A stretch of 64,000 nt of DNA, from NCBI GenBank assembly GCA_027623295.1, contig JAQBXR010000005.1, forward strand, positions 1-64,000, given 5' to 3'. The translations under genes and the position numbers were made by a program. Origin of the DNA: Planctomycetota bacterium (GTDB taxonomy: Bacteria; Planctomycetota; UBA1135). Numbering within the stretch: the first letter of the stretch is position 1; the number at the start of each line of letters is the position of its first letter. Below, piece by piece: positions 1-8,910 of this stretch. The notes under the pieces are model-generated. The model saw only the letters and a program-made list of their open reading frames with translations. It had not been told where the DNA came from and ran no database searches.

Positions 1-54
1 TTCCTCGGCAGCATGACTGGCGAGCTGGATTTGGCCGAAAGCACTAAAGATTAG
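1..54 (+). CDS. C-terminal end of an upstream gene (partial)
   Basis: The frame that begins at base 1 is open and ends at a TAG at 52-54, giving a 17-residue tail ending AESTKD. The amino-acid mix (acidic, no oddities) is compatible with a real protein end, but 17 codons cannot prove coding. Nothing can be said about function. The stop codon lies at the start of a 19-base tandem duplication. Confidence 0.4.
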   Translation, partial: FLGSMTGELDLAESTKD

Positions 55-87
55 TCCTATCTAGAGAAATTAGTCCTATCTAGAGAA
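50..87. repeat. 19-base perfect tandem duplication
   Basis: The unit ATTAGTCCTATCTAGAGAA occurs twice in a row without mismatch (50-68 and 69-87). The first copy contains the stop codon of the upstream partial gene. The repeat lies 40-77 bases before the OPT transporter start, so it could be a doubled operator or a recent replication-slippage duplication. Confidence 0.9.
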
Positions 88-126
88 GGTGGGGACTGAA
101 ACCCGCGGCCACGTTACCTTTGTGCC

Positions 127-2367
127 ATGGCTCTGTTTCAGAAACCTCCTCAAACAGCTGAAGAAGCTGAAAAATACGCCCCGCTCGAAATTGGACCAGA
201 AAAGGTCCTCGAAATGTCGGAGGAGGAGTGGTATGAAAAAATCTACCGCGGGGCAGATGTCCCGCAGTTGACCGTTCGTGCGGTGGCCATGGGATCCGTT
301 CTTGGATTCCTGCTTGCCTTCACCAACCTTTACATCGGTTTGAAAACGGGTTGGGCGTTGGGTGTGGCGATTACCGCCTGCATCATGTCTTACGCGATTT
401 GGACCTTCGCGGTGAAATCTGGCCTAGCAAAGTCGCCCATGACGATTTTGGAAACCAACTGCATGCAATCCACCGCATCGTCAGCTGGTTATTCCACCGG
501 AGGAACCATGGTGTCGGCGATTGCAGCTTTGTTCCTGCTATCGGTCACGGCAGAAAATCCAAACGGCGTTCACATGAACATTTGGGTTCTCAGCGGATGG
601 ACCATCGCACTCGCTGCGCTTGGAACGGTCATGGCCATTCCGATGAAGCGGAACCTGATCAACCGAGATCGCTTGAAGTTCCCGTCTGGAACTGCCGCGG
701 CGGTGACTCTGCAATCGCTTTATTCGCATGGTGCGACGGCTCTAAAGAAAGCTAAGGTGCTGGCATGGTCTGCAGGCGCTGGCGCTTTGTTTCCCCTAGC
801 CTTGGACTTCAAGTGGCTAGTCGTCGAGAAGGTCAACGAAGTGACCGGCGCTCTAGAGAGAACCCGCGATACTCTTCTTCCTGGTGGGATTAATCTTTTC
901 GACAAAATCTTGCCCGCTCCAGGATCTCGCGACGTCGATGGCGTCAAAACAGACTTCGTTCCTTCCAACTGGAATATGCTGTTAGATGCCAACCCAGTCA
1001 TGATTGCCGCAGGTGCCCTGGTTGGTTTACGCATTGGCTTCTACATGCTGATTGGTGGATTGGTTTTGGTTTACGGTCTCGGTCAACCGGGTATGGATTC
1101 CAAATGGACGAGCCCTTACGGCGAGGCCTTGAATCAGGTACTTCTAGAAACCGAAGGGGTGACGACTGCCGATGCCTACATCGCTGCACTCGATCCTCTA
1201 CGCGAATCATTCCCAGGTTTCTCTGCCAAGCTGAAATCGATTCAAGAAACGGCCCCTCTCTTGTCCCAACCAGAGAGCTTGGTGCATGATTTAATGCGCG
1301 CCGAGATCGTGACTCTTGCTGAGATGGAGACTGATAAAGGCGGTATTTCGAACCCTGGACTTGCATGGAAAGAAGTTGGGCTTTGGCTTGGCGTTTCCAT
1401 CATGCTCGCTTATGGAATCCTCCAGTTCCTAACTCAGTGGCGCACCATCCTTGCTGCCTTTACTGGCTTAGGGAAACGTGACGAGGACTTGAATGAAGCC
1501 ATCGTTGCAGAGACTGAGGTCCCCGGCAGCTGGTTCGCGGTTGGTACCGCCATCGCTGGCGCTGCAGCGATCTTGCTCGCTCACTTCGCCTTCGGCATTC
1601 CGTTTTACTTTGGCGCCCTTGCGGTTGGCTTAACCTTCTTCCTTGCGATGGTTGCCGCACGCGCCACCGGTGAATCTGACATTACTCCTGTTGGAGCAAT
1701 GGGCAAGATCATGCAGCTGACCTTCGGTACCATCATGCCGCAGTCCACCAATGCAAACTTGATGTCCGCTTCGATTACCGCCAACGCTGCGGGAAGTGCT
1801 GCTGACTTACTGAATGACTTGAAGTCGGGTTACCTACTCGGCGCAAACCCGCGCAGACAGTTCATTGCTCAGATTTGGGGCATTGCTGCCGGTACGCTTG
1901 CCACGGTAATTGGCTTCCGCCTCCTTGTGCGCGATGCCTCTTCCATGGTTCCAGAGATTCTGGCCGACGGCACCGCAACCACGCCGGATTTCCCGGCGCC
2001 TGCTGCCCAAGCTTGGAAAGCGATTGCCGAAGTCATGACCAGCGGTGGGCTAGATGCAATGCATCCAATGCACCGCACCATGATTTTCTGGGGCCTTGCA
2101 CTGGGTACCGCCATGCTTGTTTTGGAATTGCTGTTCCCGAAACAACGCGGTTGGCTTCCGTCCGCAACCGGAATTGGCCTCGGGTTAATCCTTCCGTTTA
2201 ACTACCCACTCTCTATGTTCCTCGGCGCAGTCATTGCTGCGGTTTGGACCAAGCAAAGTAAAGAGTCTTCGGAGTTCTACCTGATTCCAATCGTCTCTGG
2301 CTTGATTGCTGGCATCTCAATCTTTGGAGTCATTGGCGCGGTTATGAACACCTTCGTGCTGAATTAG
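127..2367 (+). CDS. OPT family oligopeptide transporter
   Basis: This 746-residue protein has many hydrophobic membrane segments alternating with small loops, as in the OPT (oligopeptide transporter) superfamily of proton-coupled importers of peptides or metal chelates. An N-terminal cytoplasmic stretch of about 50 residues is followed by the first membrane helix with a typical LAFTNLYIGLKTGW element. The later SDITPVGAMGKIMQLTFG segment is also characteristic. The length is normal for bacterial OPT proteins. ATG 127 is the first start of the frame that gives the full N-terminus; no clear Shine-Dalgarno site precedes it. The substrate cannot be read from the sequence. A GC-rich hairpin follows the stop, so the gene is probably transcribed alone. 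Confidence 0.93.
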   Translation: MALFQKPPQTAEEAEKYAPLEIGPEKVLEMSEEEWYEKIYRGADVPQLTVRAVAMGSVLGFLLAFTNLYIGLKTGWALGVAITACIMSYAIWTFAVKSGLAKSPMTILETNCMQSTASSAGYSTGGTMVSAIAALFLLSVTAENPNGVHMNIWVLSGWTIALAALGTVMAIPMKRNLINRDRLKFPSGTAAAVTLQSLYSHGATALKKAKVLAWSAGAGALFPLALDFKWLVVEKVNEVTGALERTRDTLLPGGINLFDKILPAPGSRDVDGVKTDFVPSNWNMLLDANPVMIAAGALVGLRIGFYMLIGGLVLVYGLGQPGMDSKWTSPYGEALNQVLLETEGVTTADAYIAALDPLRESFPGFSAKLKSIQETAPLLSQPESLVHDLMRAEIVTLAEMETDKGGISNPGLAWKEVGLWLGVSIMLAYGILQFLTQWRTILAAFTGLGKRDEDLNEAIVAETEVPGSWFAVGTAIAGAAAILLAHFAFGIPFYFGALAVGLTFFLAMVAARATGESDITPVGAMGKIMQLTFGTIMPQSTNANLMSASITANAAGSAADLLNDLKSGYLLGANPRRQFIAQIWGIAAGTLATVIGFRLLVRDASSMVPEILADGTATTPDFPAPAAQAWKAIAEVMTSGGLDAMHPMHRTMIFWGLALGTAMLVLELLFPKQRGWLPSATGIGLGLILPFNYPLSMFLGAVIAAVWTKQSKESSEFYLIPIVSGLIAGISIFGVIGAVMNTFVLN

Positions 2368-2385
2368 CGATTCATTAAGAAAAGG

Positions 2386-2410
2386 GCAGCGCTCCAACGT
2401 GGGGCGCTGC
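2386..2410 (+). terminator. GC-rich hairpin after OPT gene, possible terminator
   Basis: GCAGCGCTCC and GGGGCGCTGC form a 10-base-pair stem (one G-T pair) around an AACGT loop, 18 bases after the OPT stop. No T-run follows on the + strand. On the - strand the stem is followed by CCCTTTTC, so it could act better in that direction. Confidence 0.4.
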
Positions 2411-2518
2411 AATAGATGCCTTGCTCGTTTGTAGTCGAGCATGCGAAACATCGTCCTCCTGCTCCCCCACCCGACACACTTGCACGCGATCACCGATGGC
2501 AAGCTCCGATAAGTAGTG

Positions 2519-2552
2519 TTGCGGCTGATAGAACACCAATATTGAGCCGCAA
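2519..2552. repeat. Inverted repeat upstream of the ferritin-like gene
   Basis: TTGCGGCT and AGCCGCAA form perfect 8-base arms around an 18-base A/T-richer spacer. The downstream arm ends 25 bases before the start codon at 2578. It may be an operator or mRNA leader hairpin; no known binding-site family was recognised. Confidence 0.5.
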
Positions 2553-2577
2553 GAAGGCCTGATGGTAGAATAGCCTC

Positions 2578-3261
2578 ATGGAACGCTACGCCGCACTCGT
2601 CCGGAATCAGCCCTGCATGGAGCGCCTTGCCGCCACTTTGCCAGGAATTGTGGCTGAGCCGTTCCTGCACGCGCGCATGGTGAACACGCTTTCGCGCATG
2701 GAATATGTTGGCGTGCGCAAAATGCTTAAGGCGCGACACGTCGACCAGCTCGACCTAGATGGCGTGCAGCACATTGTGGAGGAAGCCACCCATGCATTGC
2801 GCCTGAAAAAGGCCGCGGTGAAGCTCCTCGGCGGCGTGGAAGATGGCGTGCGCACTTACTCGGAAGAAGACACGCTCGCTGGCGATGGCGCCGAAGCTTA
2901 TTTGCAAGGCGTGGACCGTGGCTGTGAGGAACTTCTCTCCAATCTTGATTTTGATGAGCCTGCGCGCAGCGAAGCAAACTACTTACTCTCGAGTTTCATT
3001 ATTGAGATTCGCGCGGAAGCCTTCTACCCCATGTACGAGCAAGTCCTGCAAGACGCCGGCGCACCTTTCTCGGTGCGTTCGATTCTGAAGGACGAGGAGC
3101 GTCACCTAGCGGAAATGTTCGAGCGCACCCAAGAGCTGTTCGGCGACGCATGGCGCGAACTCATGGACGCTGCTGTCGCAGAAGAAAGCGTTTGCTTTGA
3201 AAGTTGGGTCGATGTCATCTCCCAAGGCGCCGCCCAAAAGTTGGCAAACCTTCAGTCTTAA
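2578..3261 (+). CDS. Ferritin-like helical protein, putative diiron/dimetal site
   Basis: This 227-residue, strongly helical, soluble protein has no signal peptide. Metal-ligand-like residues occur in the spacing of ferritin-like four-helix proteins: a Glu in SRMEYVG (about residue 43), EEATH (about 66-70), a Glu-rich helix around IIEIRAEAF (about 142-150) and DEERH (about 172-176). The repeated E..H pattern in helices 2 and 4 supports dimetal binding; the chemistry (oxidase, hydroxylase or iron handling) is not identifiable. It ends 6 bases before the HI0933-type flavoprotein start, so the two are probably co-transcribed. A paired redox function is possible but unproven. Confidence 0.7.
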   Translation: MERYAALVRNQPCMERLAATLPGIVAEPFLHARMVNTLSRMEYVGVRKMLKARHVDQLDLDGVQHIVEEATHALRLKKAAVKLLGGVEDGVRTYSEEDTLAGDGAEAYLQGVDRGCEELLSNLDFDEPARSEANYLLSSFIIEIRAEAFYPMYEQVLQDAGAPFSVRSILKDEERHLAEMFERTQELFGDAWRELMDAAVAEESVCFESWVDVISQGAAQKLANLQS

Positions 3262-3267
3262 GGTCGC

Positions 3268-4488
3268 ATGGAGCATGATTTCCAAATCGCCGTGATTGGA
3301 GCGGGGGCTGCAGGGTTAATGTCTGCGCTCTGGGCTGCACGCGGAGGGGCGAAAGTGGTTTTGCTCGAAGGATCCGAACAGACCGGTCGCAAAATTCTTA
3401 TTAGCGGCGGTGGGCGCTGCAATTTGCTGCCCTCAGTTTCGGAGGACGATGACTTCTTCACCTCCGGCTCGCGCAATGTTTTAAAGCGTTTATTCCGCAC
3501 TTGGCGCCTGCAGCAAATGCAGGACTTCTTCACTTGGGAAATGGACCTTCCCATGGAAGAAGAGGAAGGCACCGGAAAATTATTCCCCGTAGTGCAAAAG
3601 GCAAAGGTCGTGCGCGACAAAATGTTGGCCGCGGCGGAAGAGGCTGGTGCCACAGTGCTTTGTCCTTACCGAGTCGAGAGTGTTGGCAAGACTGACACCG
3701 GCTTTGTCATAAAAGGAATCGACCAAGATGACCTTCTTGTCGACCGGGTCATTCTTGCCACCGGTGGGCAATCGGTCCCACAGACTGGAAGTGACGGTAA
3801 GGGTTATCTCATGGCGAAAAGCCTGGGGCACAGAATCCTTCCTACCTATCCGGCTTTGGTCCCACTCACCGGGCCCGCCGAAGATTTGGCTTCGCTTTCA
3901 GGTCTGAGCCTTAAGGTTCGCTGGCGTGCAGTACTCAACGACAAGGTGGTTGAAGAACGCGAACGTGAGCTTTTGTTCACGCATAGAGGATTCAGTGGGC
4001 CTGCAGTGCTCGACGCGAGTCATCATGTGGTCCGCGACAAAGCCGAGATTTTGGTGGCCTGGGAAGGCTACACCCGTGAGGAATGGATTCCCTATATCAA
4101 GGCACGGGCACGGCAAAGCCTAACCAAGGCCATCTCTGCACAACTGCCCAAACGTCTCACCGAAGTCTTGCTCGAACGATGCGGCTTACGTGGCGAAATG
4201 CGTTGCGGAAATCTTGACCGCAACAAAACCGATGTCCTGCTCACCCACCTTTGCGATTTCCCGCTGCCCGTAAAAGGCAATCGCGGTTTTCAAGTTGCAG
4301 AAGTCACCGGCGGCGGCATCCCGTTAGATGAGGTGAATCCATCCACCTTGGAATCTCGCAAAACGCCAGGGCTATTCCTTTGCGGTGAGATCCTCGACGT
4401 CTTCGGACGTATTGGGGGATTCAACTTTCAGTGGGCTTTCACAACCGGACGTCTGGCCGGCGAAGCCGCCTCAAGATTTGAAGACTAG
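3268..4488 (+). CDS. HI0933/BaiN-family FAD-dependent oxidoreductase
   Basis: This 406-residue flavoprotein has an N-terminal Rossmann dinucleotide-binding motif (GAGAAGLMSALWAA, about residues 10-23). The family-typical GRKILISGGGRCNL stretch follows near residue 40. The C-terminal FAD-contacting part includes GLFLCGEILDVFGRIGGFN. These features match the HI0933/YhiN/BaiN family of NAD(P)/FAD-dependent oxidoreductases, whose physiological substrates are mostly unknown. ATG 3268 follows the ferritin-like gene by 6 bases. The 3' end overlaps the end of the convergent broken gene by 18 bases. No missing key residue was noticed. Confidence 0.9.
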   Translation: MEHDFQIAVIGAGAAGLMSALWAARGGAKVVLLEGSEQTGRKILISGGGRCNLLPSVSEDDDFFTSGSRNVLKRLFRTWRLQQMQDFFTWEMDLPMEEEEGTGKLFPVVQKAKVVRDKMLAAAEEAGATVLCPYRVESVGKTDTGFVIKGIDQDDLLVDRVILATGGQSVPQTGSDGKGYLMAKSLGHRILPTYPALVPLTGPAEDLASLSGLSLKVRWRAVLNDKVVEERERELLFTHRGFSGPAVLDASHHVVRDKAEILVAWEGYTREEWIPYIKARARQSLTKAISAQLPKRLTEVLLERCGLRGEMRCGNLDRNKTDVLLTHLCDFPLPVKGNRGFQVAEVTGGGIPLDEVNPSTLESRKTPGLFLCGEILDVFGRIGGFNFQWAFTTGRLAGEAASRFED

Positions 4489-5034
4489 GTCGAGCACTTT
4501 CTTGTCTGCGTTTGCCGCAATCACCAGTGGCACCGCTTGCACTTTTTGATCGCGCCCACGGAAGTAAAGGGTGTAGGAACCTGGTGGCAGAGATGCGATT
4601 TCTGCCGGGCGCAAGGCCATCCCCTTGCGCGAAGTACTGCGTAAACCGAAGGGCAACGCCGTCACTGGGCCAATTGGAAATACCTGTCCAGCTTGCGTAT
4701 GCGCGGCCATCGGCATAACGCACACTGCGCACATGTACGGGAACCAGAGTGAGTGCCTCTGCGGTTACCTTTTGATGTTCATAAGAAGCGGGGACTTGCG
4801 CAACCCACATAGTTTTGGATCGAGTGCGGGTTAAGTACAAACGCCCAGACTCACGCGGCACACCCCAAACTCGATAGCCGGTGTTGTCGTCCAAGCGCCG
4901 CACCCCTCCTCAACCCCTTCTTCTGCAAGGCCTTCCGTATGCTCGGCAGTCGCCTCTCCCACCCACCACGGCATGGAAACTGCGGCGGCTAGCAACAGCA
5001 GCAAAATAGTTAGGCGGAGAGTGCGGGGGTTCAA
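4471..5034 (-). pseudogene. Secreted/anchored protein gene with two compensating frameshifts
   Basis: The start is a TTG that overlaps the esterase stop (TTGA). It gives a signal-anchor sequence (LRLTILLLLLAAAVS), then an acidic stretch. At a G4 run (+ strand 4903-4906) the coding frame jumps. The middle (VRRLDDNTGYRVWGVPRE to FTQYFAQG) is read in another frame. At a second G4 run (4621-4624) coding returns to the first frame and ends with MALRPAEIASLPPGSYTLYF and DLVFKS. Corrected, it would be a roughly 187-residue protein with a C-terminal beta-rich, carboxypeptidase-regulatory-like segment. Both breaks lie in G4 runs, so homopolymer sequencing error is as likely as true decay. Function is unknown; coupling to the esterase is likely. 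Confidence 0.65.
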
Positions 5035-6044
5035 AGTGCGCCGAGAAGCATGGGCAGGCTGACCGCGAAACGATCATCCATGCGGAAATGCCCGCCCGGG
5101 AAAAACTCAATGTGGGCAGGAACATTTAATCCTACGAGCTTCTCTCGAAAACGTTTGAGTCCCCATTGCAGCGCGAACTCATCGGTCTCGCCGGCGTCTA
5201 GGTACAAGCAGTTCAAGTCACGCAGTGCTTGCGCGCACGCCTCCTGCTCCACCAAACGCAGGGGGTCGAACTTTAGCCACTTGGCGAAAACATCGTGGCA
5301 GATGTCACCCGTCTCCGGGTCCACCGGCAAATCAAAACCCAGCTCCGCGTTGGGGTTCGGGGAATAGCACGATGCCATTGCAAGTCCTTCCACACCCGCA
5401 TGTTCGGAGAATCCGAGATGCAACTCTGGCAACTTCTCCAAGAACGCTGCCGGACCGCCGTGCTTTTCCCAGCAAGTCAGGGCATCGGCAAAACCGCGGA
5501 AGTGACTCATGTCGAAACCAATATCGCCGGCGTGTGAGGCTGCCGCGGTGAAATACCCTGGGCGGTTCATAACCAAACTCAAGGCACCAAAACCTCCACT
5601 CGACTTTCCAGCAATCACGCGACGTCCAGCGCCACCGCATGCATATTCCGACTCGACCGCAGGAATGATTTCATCGAGCACATACGACATGTAGGGTCCG
5701 GTTCCCGAACTATCGACATATTGAGAGCCGCCGAGGCGCGTTTCGCAACTTGGCCACACACAAATCGCCGGTGGAATTTCGCCACTTGCCATGCCACTGG
5801 CAATACGCTCGGGCACGGTTGGCTCCCACATGGACGACTTGTTCACCACCTTATGGTTAAATCCGGTGTAGCCGACCAGGATTGTGACCAGGGGAAGGCC
5901 CGGCTGTGCGTTGGGCGGGAGCAACACCACATGGGAGCGCACATAAGGATCACCCAGCGGATTGCCCTGAAGCAGCTCCGATTCTAGATTCAGCGTCGTC
6001 AGCAAGGCGCCGCCAGCAAGTTCACGTCGGTATTCGAAAAGCAT
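5031..6044 (-). CDS. Putative esterase, alpha/beta hydrolase (esterase D-like)
   Basis: This 337-residue soluble alpha/beta hydrolase has a nucleophile elbow GKSSGGFGAL (about residues 169-178, pattern GxSxGG). A C-terminal catalytic His is likely in PGGHFRMDDRF, and an Asp in YLDAGETDEF. This matches the PF00756 esterase family (esterase D, S-formylglutathione hydrolase, mycolyltransferase-like). No signal peptide is seen, so it should act in the cytoplasm on an ester not identifiable here. It is transcribed divergently from mltA and overlaps the downstream broken gene by 4 bases (TTGA), indicating translational coupling. Confidence 0.85.
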   Translation of the reverse strand: MLFEYRRELAGGALLTTLNLESELLQGNPLGDPYVRSHVVLLPPNAQPGLPLVTILVGYTGFNHKVVNKSSMWEPTVPERIASGMASGEIPPAICVWPSCETRLGGSQYVDSSGTGPYMSYVLDEIIPAVESEYACGGAGRRVIAGKSSGGFGALSLVMNRPGYFTAAASHAGDIGFDMSHFRGFADALTCWEKHGGPAAFLEKLPELHLGFSEHAGVEGLAMASCYSPNPNAELGFDLPVDPETGDICHDVFAKWLKFDPLRLVEQEACAQALRDLNCLYLDAGETDEFALQWGLKRFREKLVGLNVPAHIEFFPGGHFRMDDRFAVSLPMLLGAL

Positions 6045-6068
6045 GGGCCCACAGGATACGCTGTAGCA

Positions 6069-7262
6069 ATGCCGCGCCGACTCCTTGTTCTTGCACCTTT
6101 GCTCGCCGCCACATCTTGCCAGCAGCCCATGGCAGAGGTGGAGCAGGTGAGCCCTTACGATTATCAGCTTGCCGATGGCGAGTACGGTATTGAACGCCTG
6201 CCTTTTGGAGAAGCCTGGCCCGATTTTTCGATTGGCTGGCAGCGGCGCGAGGAATTGCTCGATGCATCGCGCAATAGTTTGAACTATCTAGGTAAGCCTA
6301 GTTCGCAAGGCTTCTTTCCGGTTGGCCCGAACGATGACATTACCCACGACCGCATGGTGCGTTCGGTCACGGCCTTCGCTTCTATACTCGAAGAAAGCGA
6401 TTCCTCGGAAGATTTCCTGCAGCGCCTCAACGCGGACTTTGAAGTTTGGATTGCGCGCGGCCGCAGTGCCACCGGCGATGTTTTCTTTACTGGTTACGGC
6501 ACTCCGATTCTTGACGGTGCCCTGCAGCAAGGCGGCGAGTATCAGTTTCCGCTTTACACCAAGCCCGAGGATCTTGCCAAGGCAGACGACGGCACCATTC
6601 TCGGCCGCATGACTTCCGATGGCGGTTTGGTCCCCTATTTCACCGCTACGGAGTTGCGTGATAACCATCACCTAGATGGCAAGGAATTGGTTTGGCTGAC
6701 CAATCCTTTCGATGCCTATATTGCACAGGTCCAAGGCAGTGCAGTCATTCGTTTCGCCGATGGCACGCTTTTTGAAGTCGGCTATGACGGTAAAAATGGT
6801 CACGACTATGTCAGCATTGGCGGCATCTTGATTGACGAAGGCAAGCTAGAGCGCTCCGAGTTGTCCTTGCAAAAACTGCGCGACTACTTTGGCAATAACC
6901 CAACCGAAGCAAGCCGTGTTCTTCCCATGAACCCAAGCTTCGTCTTCTTCCGCGAAAGCCCTGGCGGACCCTTCGGATGCCTTGGCCAACCGGTCACCGC
7001 AATGCATTCCATCGCCACTGACAAAGATGTCTTTCCACGTGCCGCATTGGTTTACGTAGAAACGCGGCTCCCAGAATTCGATGTCGACGGCAAGTTAGTG
7101 CAACGCCCGATGCGTTTCTTTGCGCTAGATCAAGACCGTGGTGGCGCGATCCGGTCCGCCGGCCGTTGCGATGTCTACATGGGCCTCGGCGATGACGCGA
7201 TGGCACGCGCCGGCCATGTCAGCAGTCGTGGTCGCATGTACTACCTATTCCTAAAGGACTAG
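6069..7262 (+). CDS. mltA: Membrane-bound lytic murein transglycosylase A (MltA)
   Basis: The protein has 397 residues with an N-terminal lipoprotein signal (LLAATSC, predicted lipidated Cys at about 17). The MltA domain includes FTGYGTPILDGA followed by YPLYTKP-like FPLYTKPEDL around residues 140-170. The C-terminal 3D domain with conserved Asp residues (ALDQDRGGAIRSAGRCDVY) completes the double-psi barrel. MltA cleaves peptidoglycan strands to 1,6-anhydromuropeptides at the inner face of the outer membrane. A lipobox fits that location and a diderm envelope. The GH3/NagZ-like gene at 11894 and nagA at 53033 could process its products. Confidence 0.92.
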   Translation: MPRRLLVLAPLLAATSCQQPMAEVEQVSPYDYQLADGEYGIERLPFGEAWPDFSIGWQRREELLDASRNSLNYLGKPSSQGFFPVGPNDDITHDRMVRSVTAFASILEESDSSEDFLQRLNADFEVWIARGRSATGDVFFTGYGTPILDGALQQGGEYQFPLYTKPEDLAKADDGTILGRMTSDGGLVPYFTATELRDNHHLDGKELVWLTNPFDAYIAQVQGSAVIRFADGTLFEVGYDGKNGHDYVSIGGILIDEGKLERSELSLQKLRDYFGNNPTEASRVLPMNPSFVFFRESPGGPFGCLGQPVTAMHSIATDKDVFPRAALVYVETRLPEFDVDGKLVQRPMRFFALDQDRGGAIRSAGRCDVYMGLGDDAMARAGHVSSRGRMYYLFLKD

Positions 7263-7271
7263 GAGGTTGCC

Positions 7272-8753
7272 TTAACGGGGGACATCAGCCCAGTCTTCCG
7301 GTTCTTCCCAACCCTGCGGTGCAGCCCCCAAAGTGACTTCCTTAGGTTTCTCGAAGACATTGCCTGGGGCTTGCTCCTTCATCCAAGCACGCAGAGCTTT
7401 TTCCAACTCATCGGCAAGCTCCGGGTGTTCCGCCTTAAGATTTACTTTTTCCGATGGATCTGAATCAATGCGGAACAGTTCTCGCGTGATGCCTTCATTC
7501 GCGAAACGTACGCGGAATACGAACTTCCACGGCCAGCGAATCACCGCATAGCTCAAGGATGGAGTGGTTAACGCTCCGAAGAACATGTCCTCGCGAGAAG
7601 CCGCGTCGGCAAGCTCAAGGACTGGTTCGAAAAGTTTATGCGCCACATTGCGGCCATCTAACTTCGGATCCGCCTCGACGCCGGCGAAGTGCATGAGGGT
7701 AGGCATCCAATCTAGGACTTGGATGACGTCGTGGCTAACCTCGCCTTCCGGAAGATGTCCGGGCCAACGCAAAACCGCAGGCACCCGCAAAGCTCCTTCA
7801 TAAGTGGAGCCCTTGTTACCACGCAGCGGACCATTACTTCCATGTTCGCGCTTGGAGGCTCCGTTGTCGGAAAGGAAAATCACTAAGGTGTTGCCGCGAC
7901 CACGGCGCTCGACTGCTTCCAAGACGTCGCCGATGGCTGCGTCCATGGCAGCAACCATGCCGCAAAATTTGCGTCGTTCAAGATCCGGAACCTCCTCCTT
8001 ATAAGGCAAAATGAATTCTTCCGGCGCCATTAGCGGGCTATGCGGTGCACTGAATGGCAAATACAAAAAGAGCGGTCGCTCCTTGTCTTGGTCGTCAATC
8101 CAGTGCGCAGCCTCTTCTCCCAGAAGGGTAGTGACATAGCCTTTTTCGTCTACCGATTCTCCATTGCGTTGCCAATCAAGGCCAAAGTTTCCACTGCGAT
8201 GCGTGAAATAATGAAGCGCCCCAGTGAGGAAGCCATAAAAGTGATCGAACCCACGTTGGTTGGGGTGCATCCATGCTTCTGCTTGACCCAAATGCCACTT
8301 TCCAACCAATGCGGTTTGATATCCGGCAGGCTGAAGGCGCTCGGCAAGGGTCACGGTTCCCAAAGGCAGGGAACGCGATTCCCAGCGACGCAAAGGGGAA
8401 AAGGCCATGCCGGAACGATTAGGCGACATGCCGCCGACTAAGGCCGTCCGCGTTGGGGTGCAGAGGGAATGCGTGTAATAGCGATCCAACCGCACCCCCT
8501 CTTCGCACAGCTTCATGAGGTTCGGAGTGCGCATGGGACCGCCGGTCGGCTCCCAATCGCCATAACCCATGTCATCGGCCAAAATCAAAATGATGTCAGG
8601 CTGTGTACCCCTGCCGAATTCGGCGCCAAGGACTTCTTGCTCGGGAGCAGAAGATTTTTCACCCTCTTGCGCAGCGCCAGACGCTTCCGTCTTGGTACAG
8701 GCAAAAAAGAGTAGTGCGATCGTTGCAATGGGAAGTCGGCGCCACATGTCCAT
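7272..8753 (-). CDS. Sulfatase lipoprotein (formylglycine-dependent)
   Basis: This 493-residue protein has a lipoprotein-type signal (IALLFFAC). The sulfatase core starts with PDIILILADDMGYGD (metal-binding Asp pair). It contains CTPTR (about residues 97-101), the C-x-P-x-R motif whose Cys is oxidised to formylglycine by an anaerobic or aerobic maturase. VGKWHLG and LFLYLPFSAPHSP are further family signatures. The second metal site appears as IFLSDNGA. It is predicted to hydrolyse sulfate esters, probably on polysaccharides or aryl compounds, outside the inner membrane. Its stop lies 10 bases from the convergent mltA stop. No maturase is seen nearby, which is common in sulfatase-rich genomes. 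Confidence 0.92.
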   Translation of the reverse strand: MDMWRRLPIATIALLFFACTKTEASGAAQEGEKSSAPEQEVLGAEFGRGTQPDIILILADDMGYGDWEPTGGPMRTPNLMKLCEEGVRLDRYYTHSLCTPTRTALVGGMSPNRSGMAFSPLRRWESRSLPLGTVTLAERLQPAGYQTALVGKWHLGQAEAWMHPNQRGFDHFYGFLTGALHYFTHRSGNFGLDWQRNGESVDEKGYVTTLLGEEAAHWIDDQDKERPLFLYLPFSAPHSPLMAPEEFILPYKEEVPDLERRKFCGMVAAMDAAIGDVLEAVERRGRGNTLVIFLSDNGASKREHGSNGPLRGNKGSTYEGALRVPAVLRWPGHLPEGEVSHDVIQVLDWMPTLMHFAGVEADPKLDGRNVAHKLFEPVLELADAASREDMFFGALTTPSLSYAVIRWPWKFVFRVRFANEGITRELFRIDSDPSEKVNLKAEHPELADELEKALRAWMKEQAPGNVFEKPKEVTLGAAPQGWEEPEDWADVPR

Positions 8754-8910
8754 GGATTCTACTGAATCTGAATCTCACACTCGGCCTGCTCCGCCGCAAC
8801 TCCATCGACCACGTCCAAGAGGAAGAAGGATGGAGCAGAGCATCGCTTGTCGACTGGGAATAAGCACTTCCAGTTTCCCATAATCTTCGTTATCTGGGAT
8901 ACTAACCCCC

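Noticed and set aside
4528-4550. TGGCACCGCTTGCA resembling a sigma-54 site
   Set aside because: The GG-GC spacing is 8 instead of 10 bases and it lies inside a gene end.
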